Below, piece after piece: positions 61,891-64,000 of a DNA stretch of 64,000 nt. A program made the position numbers and the translations under genes. The stretch's first letter is position 1. Each line of letters begins with the position of its first letter. The DNA lies in the NCBI GenBank assembly GCA_965207995.1, contig OZ242299.1:1240001-1304000 (forward strand), given 5' to 3'. Under the pieces are notes generated by a model. The model did no database searches. It had not been told where the DNA came from and worked only from the letters and a program-made list of their open reading frames with translations. The DNA is from DAOUKH01 sp965207995 (lineage in GTDB: Bacteria > Chloroflexota > Dehalococcoidia > SHYB01).

Positions 61891-62094
61891 AATTGCGACT
61901 CGGCAAGAGCCTGCCTCTGTGAGGAGGCCATCATACATCCCGCTTCTTGCCTCCCCTAACCCCCACCTGTCACACCGTTCGTGGTCGCTGGAGTGCCGCG
62001 CCCCGCGCCCCGCTCCACCCCGCCTCCCGCCCCGGACGCCGAGCCGGTACACTAGGCGCCACCTCCGGCCCGCGGGCCGGCGCAAGGAGACAGC

Positions 62095-63015
62095 ATGCGG
62101 TTCTCGCTAGGGCTTCACACCGACAGGGTCGATCTGGGCGACGAGTTCATCCGCGCCGAGAGCATCGCCGCCGTGGCGCGCGCCGCCGAGAAGGCCGGCT
62201 TCGACGCCGTCCACGTCACCGATCACCCCTTCCCCGCCGACGACTGGATGGCCCAGGGCGGCCACCACGCCCTCGATCCCTTCGTGCCGCTCTCCGCGGC
62301 GGCGGCGGCGACCACCACCCTGCGCCTCATGACCAACATCTACGTCCTTCCCTACCGCAACCCCTTCCTCGCCGCCAAGTCCGTCACCAGCCTCGACGTG
62401 CTCTCCGGCGGACGGCTCATCCTCGGCCTCGCCTCCGGCTACCTCGAAAAGGAGTTCCACGCCCTCGGCGCCGACTTCGACAACCGGAACGACCTCTGCG
62501 ACGACGCCATCCTCGCCATGAAGGCGGCGTGGACCACCGCCGGCGTGACCATGGAGGGGCCCGGCTACTCCGCGCAGGGGCACACCATGCTCCCCCAGCC
62601 CATCCAGAAGCCGCACCCGCCCCTCTGGGTTGGGGGCAACGCCAAAAGGGCCATCCGCCGCGCCGTCGAGCTCTGCGACGGCTGGATCCCCATGCACAAC
62701 CCCAGCCAGTTCGCCGGCATCCGCCGCTCGCCCGCCATCAACGACGCCGACGACCTGAAGGACCGCATCGCCTACGCCCGCGACCATGCCGCCAAGGTCG
62801 GACGCACCGCTCCCCTCGAGATCTCCTACGGCGCGCGCGGCACCCGCATGTTCAACAACCCGACCTTCGATTACGGCCGCCTGATCGACAACATCCGCGC
62901 CCTCGCCGAGGTCGGCATCACCTACATGACCGTCGGCCTCCCCGGCGAGACCACCGGCGAGCACATCGAGACCGCGGAGAAGTTCGGCGACAAGATCATC
63001 TCCCAGCTCGGCTAA
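62095..63015 (+). CDS. LLM-class flavin-dependent oxidoreductase
   Basis: A 306-residue luciferase-like protein (FSLGLHTDRVDLGDEF, KAGFDAVHVTDHPFPADDW, LPYRNPFLAAKSVTSLDVLSGGRLILGLASGYLEKEFHALG in outline, QKPHPPLWVGGNAKRAIRRAVELCDGW). The shape fits the F420-dependent subgroup. AAGGAGA precedes the ATG, and a TACACT box is at 62048-62053. The next gene begins 25 bases after it on the same strand. Confidence 0.9.
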   Translation: MRFSLGLHTDRVDLGDEFIRAESIAAVARAAEKAGFDAVHVTDHPFPADDWMAQGGHHALDPFVPLSAAAAATTTLRLMTNIYVLPYRNPFLAAKSVTSLDVLSGGRLILGLASGYLEKEFHALGADFDNRNDLCDDAILAMKAAWTTAGVTMEGPGYSAQGHTMLPQPIQKPHPPLWVGGNAKRAIRRAVELCDGWIPMHNPSQFAGIRRSPAINDADDLKDRIAYARDHAAKVGRTAPLEISYGARGTRMFNNPTFDYGRLIDNIRALAEVGITYMTVGLPGETTGEHIETAEKFGDKIISQLG

Positions 63016-63040
63016 CGGCCCGCGCGTCAAGGAGACGAGG

Positions 63041-63802
63041 ATGGAACGCCCGCTCTACCTGTACGAGCACGTCGACATCGTCGGCCAAGGGGCCTACGAG
63101 TACATGGAGCACCTGAAGGTCGACCCCACCGAAGCGATGCCGGGCATGACCAAGCTCCAGGGCACCTTCTACACCATCGGCATGACGGGTCGCTGGCCCC
63201 AGGTCATCAACATCTGGGACATCCCCGGCGGCTGGGAGGGCCTGCGCCTCAACATCGACCGGCTCAACCTCAAGCGCCGCAAGGCCTTCTACGAAGGCTG
63301 GTGGGACGATGCCTACAAGTGGCGCACCGGCGGCTTCGACCGTGTCTGCGTCGGCGTCGAAGGCAGCCCGACCACCGAGGAGATACGCGAGCGCGGCATC
63401 AAGGGCTCCCTCTTCGTCAACGAGCTTACCCAAGTGCGGCCCGGCGCAAGCCCCGAGTACCTGGCCGCCGTCCGCGAGGAGCGCGTGCCGCTGCTCGCCG
63501 AGTACGGCCACACCGCCACCGGCCTCTACGAAGTCCTGATGAACGACACCGAGGTCGTCACCATCTGGGCCACCGACGTCGATTCCCGCGCCCGCATGTG
63601 GGGCGTGTGGGCGGCGACGCGGGGCTACAGCGACGAGCACGAGGCCGACGAGCGCCTCACCGCCTGGGATCGCCGCGCCCGCGACTACACCACCCGCAGC
63701 CGCGAAGAGCTCATGACGCCGCGCCCCGGCTGCGTCTACTCCCCCGACGAGTACGAGACCCCCACCGAGGCCGACGCCTGGGCCAAGGAAATTCCGAAGT
63801 AG
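63041..63802 (+). CDS. NIPSNAP-like protein with two ferredoxin-like halves
   Basis: 253 residues that split into two similar alpha+beta halves. The first begins LYLYEHVDIVGQGAYEYMEHL and has WPQVINIWDIPGGWEGL. The second begins SLFVNELTQVRPGASPEYLAAV and has EVVTIWATDVDSRARMWG. Each resembles a dimeric alpha-beta barrel (NIPSNAP or antibiotic monooxygenase-like) unit, so the protein may form an internal pseudo-dimer. Function is unknown. AAGGAGACG precedes the ATG. It lies between an LLM oxidoreductase and a CoA transferase and is likely part of that route. Confidence 0.72.
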   Translation: MERPLYLYEHVDIVGQGAYEYMEHLKVDPTEAMPGMTKLQGTFYTIGMTGRWPQVINIWDIPGGWEGLRLNIDRLNLKRRKAFYEGWWDDAYKWRTGGFDRVCVGVEGSPTTEEIRERGIKGSLFVNELTQVRPGASPEYLAAVREERVPLLAEYGHTATGLYEVLMNDTEVVTIWATDVDSRARMWGVWAATRGYSDEHEADERLTAWDRRARDYTTRSREELMTPRPGCVYSPDEYETPTEADAWAKEIPK

Positions 63803-63866
63803 CCGCCCGCCAACACCGGAGACGCGGCCCGCTCGCCGCGCTACACTAGCGCCGACGGAGCCTGCC

Positions 63867-64000
63867 ATGCCGTTCGCGCTCGACAACGTCCGCATCGCCG
63901 ACCTCACCTGGCTGCTCGCCGGGGCCGGCGGGCCGCGCATGCTCACCAGCCTCGGCGCCGAGGACCTCCGCATCGAGTGGAAGGGCCACCTCGACATGAT
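63867..64000 (+). CDS. CaiB/BaiF family CoA transferase, 5' part only
   Basis: The window ends 44 codons into this gene. The visible start, FALDNVRIADLTWLLAGAGG then LTSLGAEDLRIEWKG, is the conserved N-terminus of family III CoA transferases. A TACACT box lies at 63843-63848. It probably joins the LLM and NIPSNAP-like genes in one cluster. Confidence 0.82.
   Translation, partial: MPFALDNVRIADLTWLLAGAGGPRMLTSLGAEDLRIEWKGHLDM

Overview
The window is a high-GC, gene-dense stretch of chromosome with 62 protein-coding genes called here (one cut off at each end), two tRNA genes, no rRNA and no CRISPR array. Content points to an uncultivated Chloroflexota of the SAR202/Dehalococcoidia type. The reasons are lipoprotein solute-binding proteins with Thr/Pro-rich VIVQTATP linkers, repeated LLM-class flavin oxidoreductases, amidohydrolase_2 proteins, CaiB-type CoA transferases and acyl-CoA dehydrogenases, and an 11-gene respiratory complex I without the NADH-binding module. 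This taxonomic call is inference from gene content only.

Layout. 1-860: a partial membrane protein and an NTF2-like protein. 1120-4738: an oligopeptide-type ABC importer (binding protein plus two permeases, no ATPases). 4746-11521: an orphan ribbon-helix-helix protein, then an addB-addA pair for double-strand break processing. 11531-16068: tRNA-Leu and two tandem paralogous binding lipoproteins with no transporter beside them. 16191-24579: a catabolic block (amidohydrolase, three acyl-CoA dehydrogenases, a PD-(D/E)XK-like protein, two epoxide hydrolases). 24680-25148: tRNA-Asp followed by an orphan higA, with what looks like the last few codons of a decayed higB. 25189-33883: more CoA and redox catabolism (LLM oxidoreductase, SDR, NTF2-like, acyl-CoA dehydrogenase, DUF3224, CaiB, enoyl-CoA hydratase, zinc alcohol dehydrogenase, amidohydrolase) plus a coiled-coil membrane protein. 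33953-37877: two gatC/gatA-like pairs pointing towards an Lrp-type regulator. 38152-38982: a voltage-gated cation channel with a strongly acidic pore. 39053-40822: an AT-richer DUF262/DUF1524 restriction-like gene. 40848-44599: LLM oxidoreductase, amidohydrolase, an AbrB/PIN toxin-antitoxin pair, enoyl-CoA hydratase. 44776-47742: uvrA. 47772-49198: six 23-bp iterons running into the start of an AAA/DUF4143 ATPase. 49347-59303: nuoABCDHIJKLMN. 59319-60060: two SemiSWEET-type transporters. 60163-61890: a darT-darG module. 62095-64000: LLM oxidoreductase, a NIPSNAP-like protein and the start of a CoA transferase.

The catabolic genes suggest a cell that activates organic acids as CoA thioesters and oxidises them, with electrons entering a ferredoxin- or F420-type complex I. 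Defence and addiction genes (DUF262/DUF1524, DarTG, AbrB/PIN, HigA, RHH, DUF4143) lie as single islands between metabolic genes, several visibly AT-richer than their surroundings. A dispersed CTCTCCC/GGGAGAG palindrome occurs in at least five intergenic gaps. No gap between genes exceeds about 300 bases. GC and similarity statements are by eye; no search was run.
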